DNA from: Sulfurovum sp.
Lineage (GTDB): Bacteria > Campylobacterota > Campylobacteria > Campylobacterales > Sulfurovaceae
Length of the DNA stretch: 7,800 nt
NCBI GenBank assembly: GCA_022729615.1
Contig: DZAQ01000063.1
Location: forward strand, 1 to 7,800
Direction: 5' to 3'
The position numbers and the translations under genes were made by a program. The notes under the pieces were generated by a model. It was not told the DNA's origin and did not search any database. It saw only the letters and a list, made by a program, of their open reading frames with translations. Positions 1 to 5,947 of this stretch are shown piece after piece; positions within the stretch are counted from its first letter, which is position 1; each line of letters opens with the position of its first letter.

Positions 1-731
1 TGGAAAGAGGCAACAGTTGGTTTGATCCACTTGCCCTCTTTGTTTTGTACAGTCGCGGCAGGGAGGTTTGATTTGAGCTTATACGAGTACTCGATATATC
101 CGATAGAGTATTTGTTTTGTTGGATATTTGCAGTTACGCCCTGGTTCCCTTTTCCGCCGACGATATTACCCTTCCACTCAGGCTTTTTGTTGGCACTAAA
201 GATATTTCTGTCAAGCTTGTTGAAATAGTAAGTAAAGTTGAATGTTGTTCCTGAACTATCAGCTCTTACTGCTACGATAATAGGCTGATGCGGAAGCGCA
301 ACGCCGGCATTGTCAGCCGTGATGACTGCATCATCCCAGAATTTTGCTTCACCGGAGAAGATCGCCGCGATAGCTTTTTCGCTAAGTTTTAACTGATTAT
401 CAGCAACACCGGGGATATTGTACGCAAGTACGATACTTCCTACGATAGCCGGAAACATTGCGAGTTTTCCCTCTTGAAGCTTCTCTGCCTTGAGTGGCTC
501 ATCGCTTCCGCCAAAGTCAACCAATCTTTTTGAAATGGACTTGATACCATCTCCTGAACCTGTACCTGTATAAGTAACCTTGTTGCCGGTTGCCTTGAAG
601 TATGCTTGCGCCCAATCAACATATACCGGAGCGGGGAAAGATGCTCCTCTCCCTGTGATAGCGCCTGCATTTGCAGAAGTAAGAGCAACGGCAGCTACAG
701 CGGCTGATACAATAATTTTTCTCAATGTCAT
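1..731 (-). CDS. pstS: Phosphate ABC transporter substrate-binding protein PstS (C-terminus beyond window)
   Basis: This is the periplasmic phosphate-binding component of the high-affinity PstSCAB transporter. Translation from the ATG at 731-729 stays open to the window edge and gives 243 residues. Residues 1-22 form a signal peptide (basic MTLRK start, alanine/valine-rich core, likely cleavage after Ala-Asn-Ala). PstS landmarks follow in order: GASFPAPVY at 29-37, GSGDGIKSI at 58-66, DFGGSDEPL at 72-80, VRADSSGTT at 155-163 and a GGKGNQGV stretch near 200; these loops line the phosphate site in the family. An AAGGA ribosome-binding site at 738-742 sits 6 bases before the start. A PHO-box promoter lies just upstream, and the response-regulator gene ends 89 bases before the start. 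The remaining pst genes should lie to the left, outside the window. The family call is firm; only the partial end is missing. Confidence 0.97.
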   Translation of the reverse strand, partial: MTLRKIIVSAAVAAVALTSANAGAITGRGASFPAPVYVDWAQAYFKATGNKVTYTGTGSGDGIKSISKRLVDFGGSDEPLKAEKLQEGKLAMFPAIVGSIVLAYNIPGVADNQLKLSEKAIAAIFSGEAKFWDDAVITADNAGVALPHQPIIVAVRADSSGTTFNFTYYFNKLDRNIFSANKKPEWKGNIVGGKGNQGVTANIQQNKYSIGYIEYSYKLKSNLPAATVQNKEGKWIKPTVASF

Positions 732-779
732 TGTGTGTCCTTGATGTTTATTCTCCAGCATAGGATGTGGATTGGCAAC

Positions 780-813
780 ATTATATCAAGTTGCCGGAAA
801 CATTTTGGAAACA
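780..813 (-). promoter_or_regulatory. PHO-box promoter of pstS
   Basis: Read on the minus strand, 813-797 is TGTTTC-CAAAA-TGTTTC, a direct repeat with 11-bp period. It contains GTTTC-N-AAAA-N-GTTTC, which matches at every defined position the PhosR-binding consensus I recall for Campylobacter jejuni. A perfect TATAAT -10 hexamer lies at 785-780, 11 bp downstream of the second repeat. The box therefore occupies the -35 region, as in activator-dependent Pho promoters. The predicted transcript start near 773 would give a leader of about 42 bases. The box begins only 7 bp after the stop codon of the response-regulator gene. Direct experimental binding is not visible here. Confidence 0.88.
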
Positions 814-820
814 AATAGAG

Positions 821-1549
821 CTAAGACATCTTATATCCCACACCCCACACCGGCACAAAATAGTTTTTACTGTTGTCCGGATCAATCTTTTTTTTGAGCC
901 TGTTGATCGCCACATTGATGGTTTTATCATGAAAAGCATCACCGCTTCGACTCCATATCGCCTCCCTGAGATACTCCCTCTCGATCGCAACATTAGGGCT
1001 GCTGACAAATATTTGAAGAAGTTGAAATTCTTGATTGCTCAACACTACTTCCTTTTCTGCGATCACGACATCTTTGCTTGCGATATTCATCCGGATATCA
1101 CGAAAAGAGATCTGCTCGCTAGGCGCTACTCCGCTGCGCTTCAAAAGCGCTTTTACCCTCAACAGAAGCTCTTTGTGCTGAAATGGTTTGGTAATATAGT
1201 CATCCCCGCCGCTTTCAAATCCACTCTCAATATCTTGCATTTTGTCTCTGGCCGTTAGGTAGATCACCGGTGTATCCCATCCATCGCTTCGTATCCGACG
1301 CACAAAATCACTTCCTTCTATTCCGGGGAGATTTCTATCCACGATAAGAAGCGCGGGTGACTCCTCCTCCAAAAAGCGCGCGACATGCTCTGCTGAACGA
1401 AACCCCGTGACCAGATACCCCTCGCCTGTGAGGTGATATTCGATCAGCTCTAAAATATCCTCTTCATCTTCGATTACAACGATTTCAATATTTTTGGGCT
1501 GCATTGCTTCTCTTTCCAGCGGGGATTCATCATACAGGTATTGTATCAT
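821..1549 (-). CDS. phoB: OmpR/PhoB-family response regulator, probable phosphate regulator
   Basis: Cytoplasmic DNA-binding response regulator of 242 aa. The N-terminal receiver domain (about residues 20-135) shows the acidic pair at Glu27-Asp28, the phospho-acceptor Asp71 in VDRNLPG, Thr99 in YLTAR and Lys121 in TKPF. The C-terminal winged-helix domain (about 145-242) carries the recognition-helix region DKTINVAINRLKKKID and ends in VWGVGYKMS, typical of the OmpR/PhoB class. I chose the ATG at 1549-1547 because GGAGG at 1556-1560 sits 6 bases before it, although those bases also encode Glu-Glu-Gly-Glu of the upstream gene. Starting at 1504 would give 227 aa, closer to PhoB, with a weaker site. 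The reading frame overlaps the phosphoesterase gene by 20 bases, so it belongs to the same transcript. No sensor kinase is visible nearby. The Pho role rests on the PHO boxes and on pstS next door; the family alone does not prove it. Confidence 0.9.
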   Translation of the reverse strand: MIQYLYDESPLEREAMQPKNIEIVVIEDEEDILELIEYHLTGEGYLVTGFRSAEHVARFLEEESPALLIVDRNLPGIEGSDFVRRIRSDGWDTPVIYLTARDKMQDIESGFESGGDDYITKPFQHKELLLRVKALLKRSGVAPSEQISFRDIRMNIASKDVVIAEKEVVLSNQEFQLLQIFVSSPNVAIEREYLREAIWSRSGDAFHDKTINVAINRLKKKIDPDNSKNYFVPVWGVGYKMS

Positions 1550-2294
1550 GTTCTCCCTCCTCAATCCAAGAGATGAGCTTCCACTCCCCCTCATAAGTCT
1601 CCACAAGAGCTGTACAGGACTCTACCCAGTCGCCGCAATTCATATAGGCTATCCCATCAAGCTCTCTGATCTCTGCTTTGTGAATATGTCCGCAAATGAC
1701 CCCCTCATACCCCTTGTACTTGGCATGCTCGACCAAGATGCCCTCAAAATCATTTATAAAATTGACAGATTTTTTGACATTGTCTTTGACATACTTCGAG
1801 AGCGACCAGTAGCGCTGGATACCAACGGCTTTTCGAATCACATTTAATACGCCATTGAGATGCAGCAGCGCTCCATACCCATAATCTCCCAACACGGCTA
1901 CCCATTTTTTGGTCATGGTTATAGAGTCAAAGAAGTCGCCATGCGTCACATAAAATCTTTTCCGCTCATGCGACACATACTCGAACTCATCCCCTACCAT
2001 CAGGCGGTCACCAAGCACTAGCGGCAAAAATGGCCGCAAGAACTCATCATGATTGCCTGTCACAAAAAAGACATTTGTCCCTTTGCGAGCCTTACGAAGG
2101 ATCTTTTGAACCACATCTGAGTGTGACTGCATCCATTTGATTTTTCGCTTGATGGCCCATCCATCGATGATATCTCCTACAAGATAGAGATTCTCCGATT
2201 CATTATCACGCAAAAACTCCACCAGCAGTTCTGCTTTGGAAAATTTGGTTCCAAGATGCACATCTGATATAAAAATCGATCTATAAGAGCCCAT
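1530..2294 (-). CDS. plcP: Calcineurin-like metallophosphoesterase, PlcP-type phospholipase C (often annotated UDP-2,3-diacylglucosamine hydrolase)
   Basis: A 254-aa metal-dependent phosphoesterase with the full set of calcineurin-like motifs: Asp11/His13 in SDVHLG, GDIIDGW at 40-46, GNHDE at 80-84, THGDFFD at 117-123 and GHIHKA at 202-207. The MNCGDWVESCTALVE stretch at 218-232 and the GDIIDGW block are, from memory, features of the COG2908 branch that includes Sinorhizobium PlcP. That enzyme removes phosphorylated head groups from phospholipids during phosphate starvation, leaving diacylglycerol. No signal peptide or membrane span is evident. The ATG at 2294-2292 shares one base with the TGA of the acyltransferase gene (TGATG), which indicates translational coupling; a TTG one codon earlier is less likely. 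Automated pipelines may name it LpxH. The PlcP reading is preferred because of the motifs, the partner OlsF-like gene and the PHO-box operon, but the substrate is inferred. Confidence 0.82.
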   Translation of the reverse strand: MGSYRSIFISDVHLGTKFSKAELLVEFLRDNESENLYLVGDIIDGWAIKRKIKWMQSHSDVVQKILRKARKGTNVFFVTGNHDEFLRPFLPLVLGDRLMVGDEFEYVSHERKRFYVTHGDFFDSITMTKKWVAVLGDYGYGALLHLNGVLNVIRKAVGIQRYWSLSKYVKDNVKKSVNFINDFEGILVEHAKYKGYEGVICGHIHKAEIRELDGIAYMNCGDWVESCTALVETYEGEWKLISWIEEGEHDTIPV

Positions 2295-4009
2295 CAATAG
2301 CCTATGTAACGCTTTCTTTTGGACTCTTTGAGTTTTTGCAAGTCAACTACGATAAATCCGTCAATACAATCATTGAATGCTTTGTCATATCCAAAATCCA
2401 TAAACTGCACCCCGCCCTCGTCGCACACTTCAGTATATTGCTTATAGAGTGTCGGTATCGTAAATCCGTTAAGCGCCAACTCGCACTTGAGCGCCTTCTG
2501 GTCTGCCAAATAATCCACCCCGCAAAAAAGCGACTCATAGCGGTCAATCTGCTCTTGGCTCAATCGATAGGGCTCCTTGTGATGCACCATCGGATTTTGA
2601 GCGCCAAAATAGTGTCGATAAAAAAATATCATCATCCCTTTTGCATCCGCCGTAAAAGAGTCGCTCAGGCTCACCGGACCAAAGAGATATCTCTTTTGCG
2701 GATGCGCCCGTACATATGCCCCGACACCCTGCCAGAGATAATCCAAAGCGCGGCTATTCCAATATTTTGGCTGCACAAAACTTCTTCCTAGTTCAATACC
2801 CTGCTGGATATAACTATGAAACGGTTCATCGAAATTGAAAAGTGTTGCCGTATAGAGTCCATTGGTTCCATATTCGGCAACTATCTCATCACAGATGCCG
2901 ATACGGTACGCACCGGCAATCTCCAATGCCTCCTCATCCCAAACTACAAGATGCTTGTAGCTAAAATCATACTGATCTATATCGCGTTTTTTTCCGCTTC
3001 CCTCACCTACATGTCTGAAGCTGATCTCTCGAAGGCGGCCTATCTCCCGTATGAGCGCATTCTCTACCATGCTTTCACACAATATGATCTTTTTCCCGTC
3101 ACTTGTAGCCCCCAGCTGCTCCCCTCGTCTGAGAATCTCCTTGAGTTCGATACGAACTTCCGGCAGTGCGATCTCGTTATATGTCTTGAGAAGTCCTCTT
3201 TTGCCTTTGGCTATACGATAGAAGTGCTTTCTTAGGAGCTTGATGGACTCTTTTTGTGATAATGACGGTATATTGTAAGAGGTATAGGGTATGGAGTTGC
3301 CTATTTTAAATCCTATCTTTTTGCCTCTAAATTTGAACATCTCGTGAGGCAGCGCCGCCGTGGCAAGAGAGCGGTTGAGCATGGAGAGGAGATAGAAATT
3401 TTTTGAGTTTTTTGCTTGAATATAGATCGGGAGTATAGGCGCCTTCATCTTTGAAGCTATTTTGTAAAAGCCGCTCTTCCAGCGAGTATCTTTGACCCCG
3501 CTCGGTCTGACACGGCTCACTTCACCTGATGGAAATATGATGACCGCTTTCTCTTCTGAGAGGGCTTGATAGATACTCCTAAGACTATTTTTATCCATTT
3601 TGTCACGGATATTATCGACGGGAATAAGCAGATCTGAAAAATTCTCAAAAGACTGCAAAAATGAGTTAGCGACAATTTTGATATCTTTTCGAATATCTTT
3701 GACCAAATGCAGCAGGGCTATCGCGTCAAGTGCGCCCAAAGGATGGTTGGCGACTATCACCAATCTTCCGTAGGCAGGAATATTTGTGAGCTCATTTGTG
3801 TTGATCTGCATATCAATATCAAAATAGTCATGGATCGCTTCCACAAAAGCAAAATCCTCTTTATGCCTATTTTCGTGCAAAAAATCATTGATTTGATTTT
3901 CGTGAAAGATACCCTTGAGCAGCTTTAGTATTGGCTGTTTGATGATCGAGGGTGAATTTCCTATCTTTGGAAAATGGTGTGAAATATAATTTTCTACACT
4001 CAGCTGCAT
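2294..4009 (-). CDS. olsF: Bifunctional acyltransferase of the OlsF type (probable ornithine/aminolipid synthase)
   Basis: A 571-aa fusion of two acyltransferase modules. The N-terminal half (about 70-270) is a PlsC-like lysophospholipid-type O-acyltransferase with VANHPLGALDA at 86-96 (catalytic His89, Asp95) and FPSGEVSR at 159-166. The C-terminal half (about 290-500) resembles OlsB and the 'putative hemolysin' GNAT-like N-acyltransferases: REISFRHVGEGSG near 326-339, DQYDFSYKHLVV near 345-356, an AGAYRI strand at 365-370, and ELGRSFV at 406-412 followed by LDYLWQGVGAYV at 422-433. In OlsF the C-terminal part acylates the ornithine amino group and the N-terminal part adds the second acyl chain, producing a phosphorus-free membrane lipid. 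The start codon shares one base with the upstream stop (TAATG). The gene is second in a PHO-box operon and directly precedes the PlcP-like gene. Ornithine as substrate is inferred; another amino acid such as glycine is possible. The His-Asp spacing is HX5D rather than HX4D. Confidence 0.85.
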   Translation of the reverse strand: MQLSVENYISHHFPKIGNSPSIIKQPILKLLKGIFHENQINDFLHENRHKEDFAFVEAIHDYFDIDMQINTNELTNIPAYGRLVIVANHPLGALDAIALLHLVKDIRKDIKIVANSFLQSFENFSDLLIPVDNIRDKMDKNSLRSIYQALSEEKAVIIFPSGEVSRVRPSGVKDTRWKSGFYKIASKMKAPILPIYIQAKNSKNFYLLSMLNRSLATAALPHEMFKFRGKKIGFKIGNSIPYTSYNIPSLSQKESIKLLRKHFYRIAKGKRGLLKTYNEIALPEVRIELKEILRRGEQLGATSDGKKIILCESMVENALIREIGRLREISFRHVGEGSGKKRDIDQYDFSYKHLVVWDEEALEIAGAYRIGICDEIVAEYGTNGLYTATLFNFDEPFHSYIQQGIELGRSFVQPKYWNSRALDYLWQGVGAYVRAHPQKRYLFGPVSLSDSFTADAKGMMIFFYRHYFGAQNPMVHHKEPYRLSQEQIDRYESLFCGVDYLADQKALKCELALNGFTIPTLYKQYTEVCDEGGVQFMDFGYDKAFNDCIDGFIVVDLQKLKESKRKRYIGY

Positions 4010-4221
4010 TATGCCACCCTGTAGATATCGTTAAGCTCCAACACCAGCTTTGCGCAAACCTCTTTCGCTTTCAATTCCAAACCGAATGCCTCCTCTACCA
4101 ACTCCCACTCCTCATAGATAATCTCCAGCGCCTCTTGCTCACCGATACGGTAATGTTTTCGCAAATGTTTTGTAAGTTTTTTTAGTTTTTTTTCTGTAAC
4201 CAAGGATATTTCGTCATACAT
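4009..4221 (-). CDS. Small helical protein of unknown function, first gene of the lipid-remodelling operon
   Basis: A 70-aa protein that I do not recognise. It is highly charged and looks almost entirely helical: a basic N-terminal stretch (EKKLKKLTKHLRKHYR, about residues 10-25) followed by acidic helices containing EALEIIYEEWELVEEAFG and a C-terminal ELNDIYRVA. There is no signal peptide, membrane segment or cysteine cluster; a single Cys lies in the last third. The basic helix could be a peripheral membrane or protein contact surface, which is speculation. The start is the ATG at 4221-4219 with AAGGGAA at 4227-4233, 5 bases upstream. A longer reading from TTG at 4260 is unlikely because it would run through the -10 hexamer at 4249-4254. 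Its stop overlaps the olsF start by one base, so it is probably co-translated and may assist OlsF or PlcP. Confidence 0.8.
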   Translation of the reverse strand: MYDEISLVTEKKLKKLTKHLRKHYRIGEQEALEIIYEEWELVEEAFGLELKAKEVCAKLVLELNDIYRVA

Positions 4222-4248
4222 GCCAATTCCCTTAGATTTTGATGGACA

Positions 4249-4281
4249 ATTGTAAAACAAATTGATTACATTTTAATAACA
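4249..4281 (-). promoter_or_regulatory. PHO-box-like promoter of the 70-aa/olsF/plcP/regulator operon
   Basis: On the minus strand 4281-4265 reads TGTTAT-TAAAA-TGTAAT, a direct repeat with 11-bp period like the TGTCAT-N5-TGTCAT layout of classical Pho boxes. After exactly 10 bp comes TACAAT (4254-4249) as the -10 hexamer. The predicted transcript start near 4242 leaves a short leader of about 20 bases with the ribosome-binding site at 4227-4233. The pstS and porin promoters of this window have the same layout. The half-sites differ from the GTTTC form at pstS, so assignment to the same regulator is inference from geometry and gene content. Confidence 0.72.
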
Positions 4282-4328
4282 TTATATTATTTATATAAAT
4301 AATTTTTATTATTATTAATTATATTATT
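4282..4328. other. Pure A/T tract upstream of the olsF-operon PHO box
   Basis: There is no G or C between 4281 and 4328, mostly alternating TTA/ATT/TAT steps. It sits immediately upstream (minus-strand sense) of the PHO-like box, where an A/T-rich UP-type element for RNA polymerase alpha or a site for nucleoid proteins would lie. It also separates the porin gene from the operon. No reading frame or hairpin with a GC stem is present in it. Function is inferred from position only. Confidence 0.5.
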
Positions 4329-4356
4329 GAGTGGTTGAGTGAGGATTTGGACGGAT

Positions 4357-4375
4357 GACCCCAAGAGGGGGAGTC
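4357..4375 (-). other. Weak hairpin after the porin gene
   Basis: Eleven bases after the porin stop, the minus-strand transcript can fold as GAC, bulged U, CCC pairing with GGGGUC around a loop of about six bases. No run of T follows, so it does not qualify as a standard intrinsic terminator. It may still protect the 3' end of the porin mRNA or act with Rho. Confidence 0.3.
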
Positions 4376-4386
4376 TTCCTATGGAA

Positions 4387-5805
4387 TTACCATTTTACTT
4401 CTGTTGTAAGCATATAGACATTTTTTGATTCGCCGTCATCATTTCCGGCAACAGTCTTTTTGCTATCTACAGTATATGTCTCATCGATAAGCTTCGCAGA
4501 TGCGATAAAAGTTACATTCTTGTTATATTTGTATGCAAGCGCGATGATTTTTTTATCACCCTCTACGCTTGAAGCCATATCGGCTCCGTCAACCAAAGTA
4601 TCATCCCACTCATAGTTATCGTATCTTCCGATGATAGTCCAATCCTCAATAGGTCTGATCTCGCCGTTGATCGACCATACATTGTATTCTCGTTTGCCCC
4701 AGTTAGTTGCTTTGAGAGTATCTTGAGCCGTATCTTCTGCTACAAAGTATTGCGCAGCGACCAAGAAGAAGGGTTGGTTATACACAGCGTGGATACCGTA
4801 TATCTCTCTGTCGTATTGACCTTTGAGCGCTTTATCGCTTGTTTGGTCTAGTGTCGCGCTATCATCTTTGTGGTTGTCTGAGATCAAACCGAAAGTTGAG
4901 ATATTCGCATACTCGTCCGTATCTTTTTTATATTTGCCCACATCAGTACCGTTACCGAAAACATGTCCTGTCAAACGGTACTCAAATGAGAGCTCAGAGC
5001 TGTTGTTTTGGTTGGCAGCATCTTTGTCCGCGTGGTATCCCTCGCCGTTGAATACACCGAGTTCTGAAGAGAAGTATTCTGATTTTGACTTGAAGTTGAA
5101 TCCTAGGTCAGCCGAGTTCACCAAGTCAACACCTGATTCAGTTCTGGTTCCCTTCTCTTCAATTACAACTTTGTTAAATGAACGATAATACCAAGAGTTG
5201 TGCTCTTCATAGTCGATCCAAGGTCTGTGCGCGATACCGATCTCTACTCCCGTGGCAGGAAGATAATCAACCATTGAGCTTGGAACTACATCATCCAACC
5301 AAAGATAAGCGTATTTGAAAAATACATTAGAGTATCCGTTACGAGTTTGCGTGACACTTCCGCTTATCTCTTCTCCGTCATCCTTAGTATCGCCGTCGCC
5401 ATTGAGATCAACTGGTGTTTTGACCTTAACCACTTCATTGGCGCCAAGCTCTTTGGTTCCATCCATAGTGACACGAAGATAATCTTTGTCGTTGATAAAT
5501 GCTTTGACCTGCACATAGTTTCTTCTCATCTCGAAACCTGTCGCATCATCAGCATATTTACCGCCATCAGCCGCATATGTCTCAGGCGTAGCTGAAGTCA
5601 AACCAAAATAGTGCACACCGCTGAACTCAAATGTACCCACTTTTCCTTTTTTGAGTTTCGCCTCTTTTTTCTTTGACTCATACGCCTCAGCCTCTTTGTC
5701 CTCAAGAGCTTCGATTCTCTCTTCAAGCGACTTTTGCTCAGCCGCATAACCAAAACTCATAGTCAATAGTGTCGCTGCCACTGTTGAAAGTACTATCTTA
5801 TTCAT
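4387..5805 (-). CDS. Outer-membrane porin, OprO/OprP-like
   Basis: A 472-aa beta-barrel outer-membrane protein. Residues 1-22 are a signal peptide (MNKIVLSTVAATLLTMSFGYAA). A charged, helix-prone segment follows (about 24-53, rich in Glu/Lys, starting SLEERIEALEDK), often seen as a short periplasmic coiled coil in such porins. The rest is made of alternating aromatic and polar strands, for example FEMRRNYVQVKAFIND (91-106), EYNVWSINGEIRP and TIIGRYDNYEW. It ends in VYMLTTEVKW, with the C-terminal aromatic residue that marks barrel export. A DLNGDGDTKDDGEE loop at about 133-146 resembles a calcium-binding loop. The ATG at 5805 has AAGGA at 5812-5816. The gene is monocistronic by layout and has a PHO-like promoter, which favours a phosphate- or anion-uptake role. 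Ion selectivity cannot be read from the sequence, and a general porin is the main alternative. Confidence 0.85.
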   Translation of the reverse strand: MNKIVLSTVAATLLTMSFGYAAEQKSLEERIEALEDKEAEAYESKKKEAKLKKGKVGTFEFSGVHYFGLTSATPETYAADGGKYADDATGFEMRRNYVQVKAFINDKDYLRVTMDGTKELGANEVVKVKTPVDLNGDGDTKDDGEEISGSVTQTRNGYSNVFFKYAYLWLDDVVPSSMVDYLPATGVEIGIAHRPWIDYEEHNSWYYRSFNKVVIEEKGTRTESGVDLVNSADLGFNFKSKSEYFSSELGVFNGEGYHADKDAANQNNSSELSFEYRLTGHVFGNGTDVGKYKKDTDEYANISTFGLISDNHKDDSATLDQTSDKALKGQYDREIYGIHAVYNQPFFLVAAQYFVAEDTAQDTLKATNWGKREYNVWSINGEIRPIEDWTIIGRYDNYEWDDTLVDGADMASSVEGDKKIIALAYKYNKNVTFIASAKLIDETYTVDSKKTVAGNDDGESKNVYMLTTEVKW

Positions 5806-5843
5806 TCCTCATCCTTGTAATATTTGATTAATTAACGGTTAAC

Positions 5844-5876
5844 ATTCTAAATAAAAATGATTACAATATGATAACA
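5844..5876 (-). promoter_or_regulatory. PHO-box-like promoter of the porin gene
   Basis: On the minus strand 5876-5860 reads TGTTAT-CATAT-TGTAAT, followed after exactly 10 bp by TAGAAT (5849-5844). The half-sites are identical to those in front of the olsF operon and the spacing to the -10 is the same, although only three of five spacer bases agree (CATAT versus TAAAA). Predicted transcription would begin near 5837, giving a leader of about 31 bases. This is a divergent form of the pstS box; joint Pho control is inferred. Confidence 0.65.
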
Positions 5877-5947
5877 TTGGAAAATGGTAATTATTAATAT
5901 CTATTAGAATAGGTGAGGTTTGATGCGGGAAGCGGAAGATTGGAAGG

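Noticed and set aside
767..1258. 163-codon plus-strand open frame
   Set aside because: It lies opposite the response-regulator gene and the pstS promoter and shows no domain; shadow of the real gene.
1530..2294. Annotation as the lipid A enzyme LpxH
   Set aside because: The protein has the metal motifs of the superfamily, but the GDIIDGW and GDWVESCTALVE blocks and the Pho context fit the PlcP branch better; not excluded without a phylogeny.
2336..3235. Two plus-strand open frames of 151 and 139 codons (2336-2791 and 2816-3235)
   Set aside because: Both are antisense to the clearly recognisable C-terminal acyltransferase domain and encode no recognisable protein.
4222..4260. Longer start (TTG at 4260) for the 70-aa protein
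   Set aside because: The extension would cover the -10 hexamer at 4249-4254 and lies upstream of the good ribosome-binding site that serves the ATG at 4221.
4357..4375. Intrinsic terminator after the porin gene
   Set aside because: The hairpin is short with a bulge and no T-run follows, so it was kept only as a weak hairpin.
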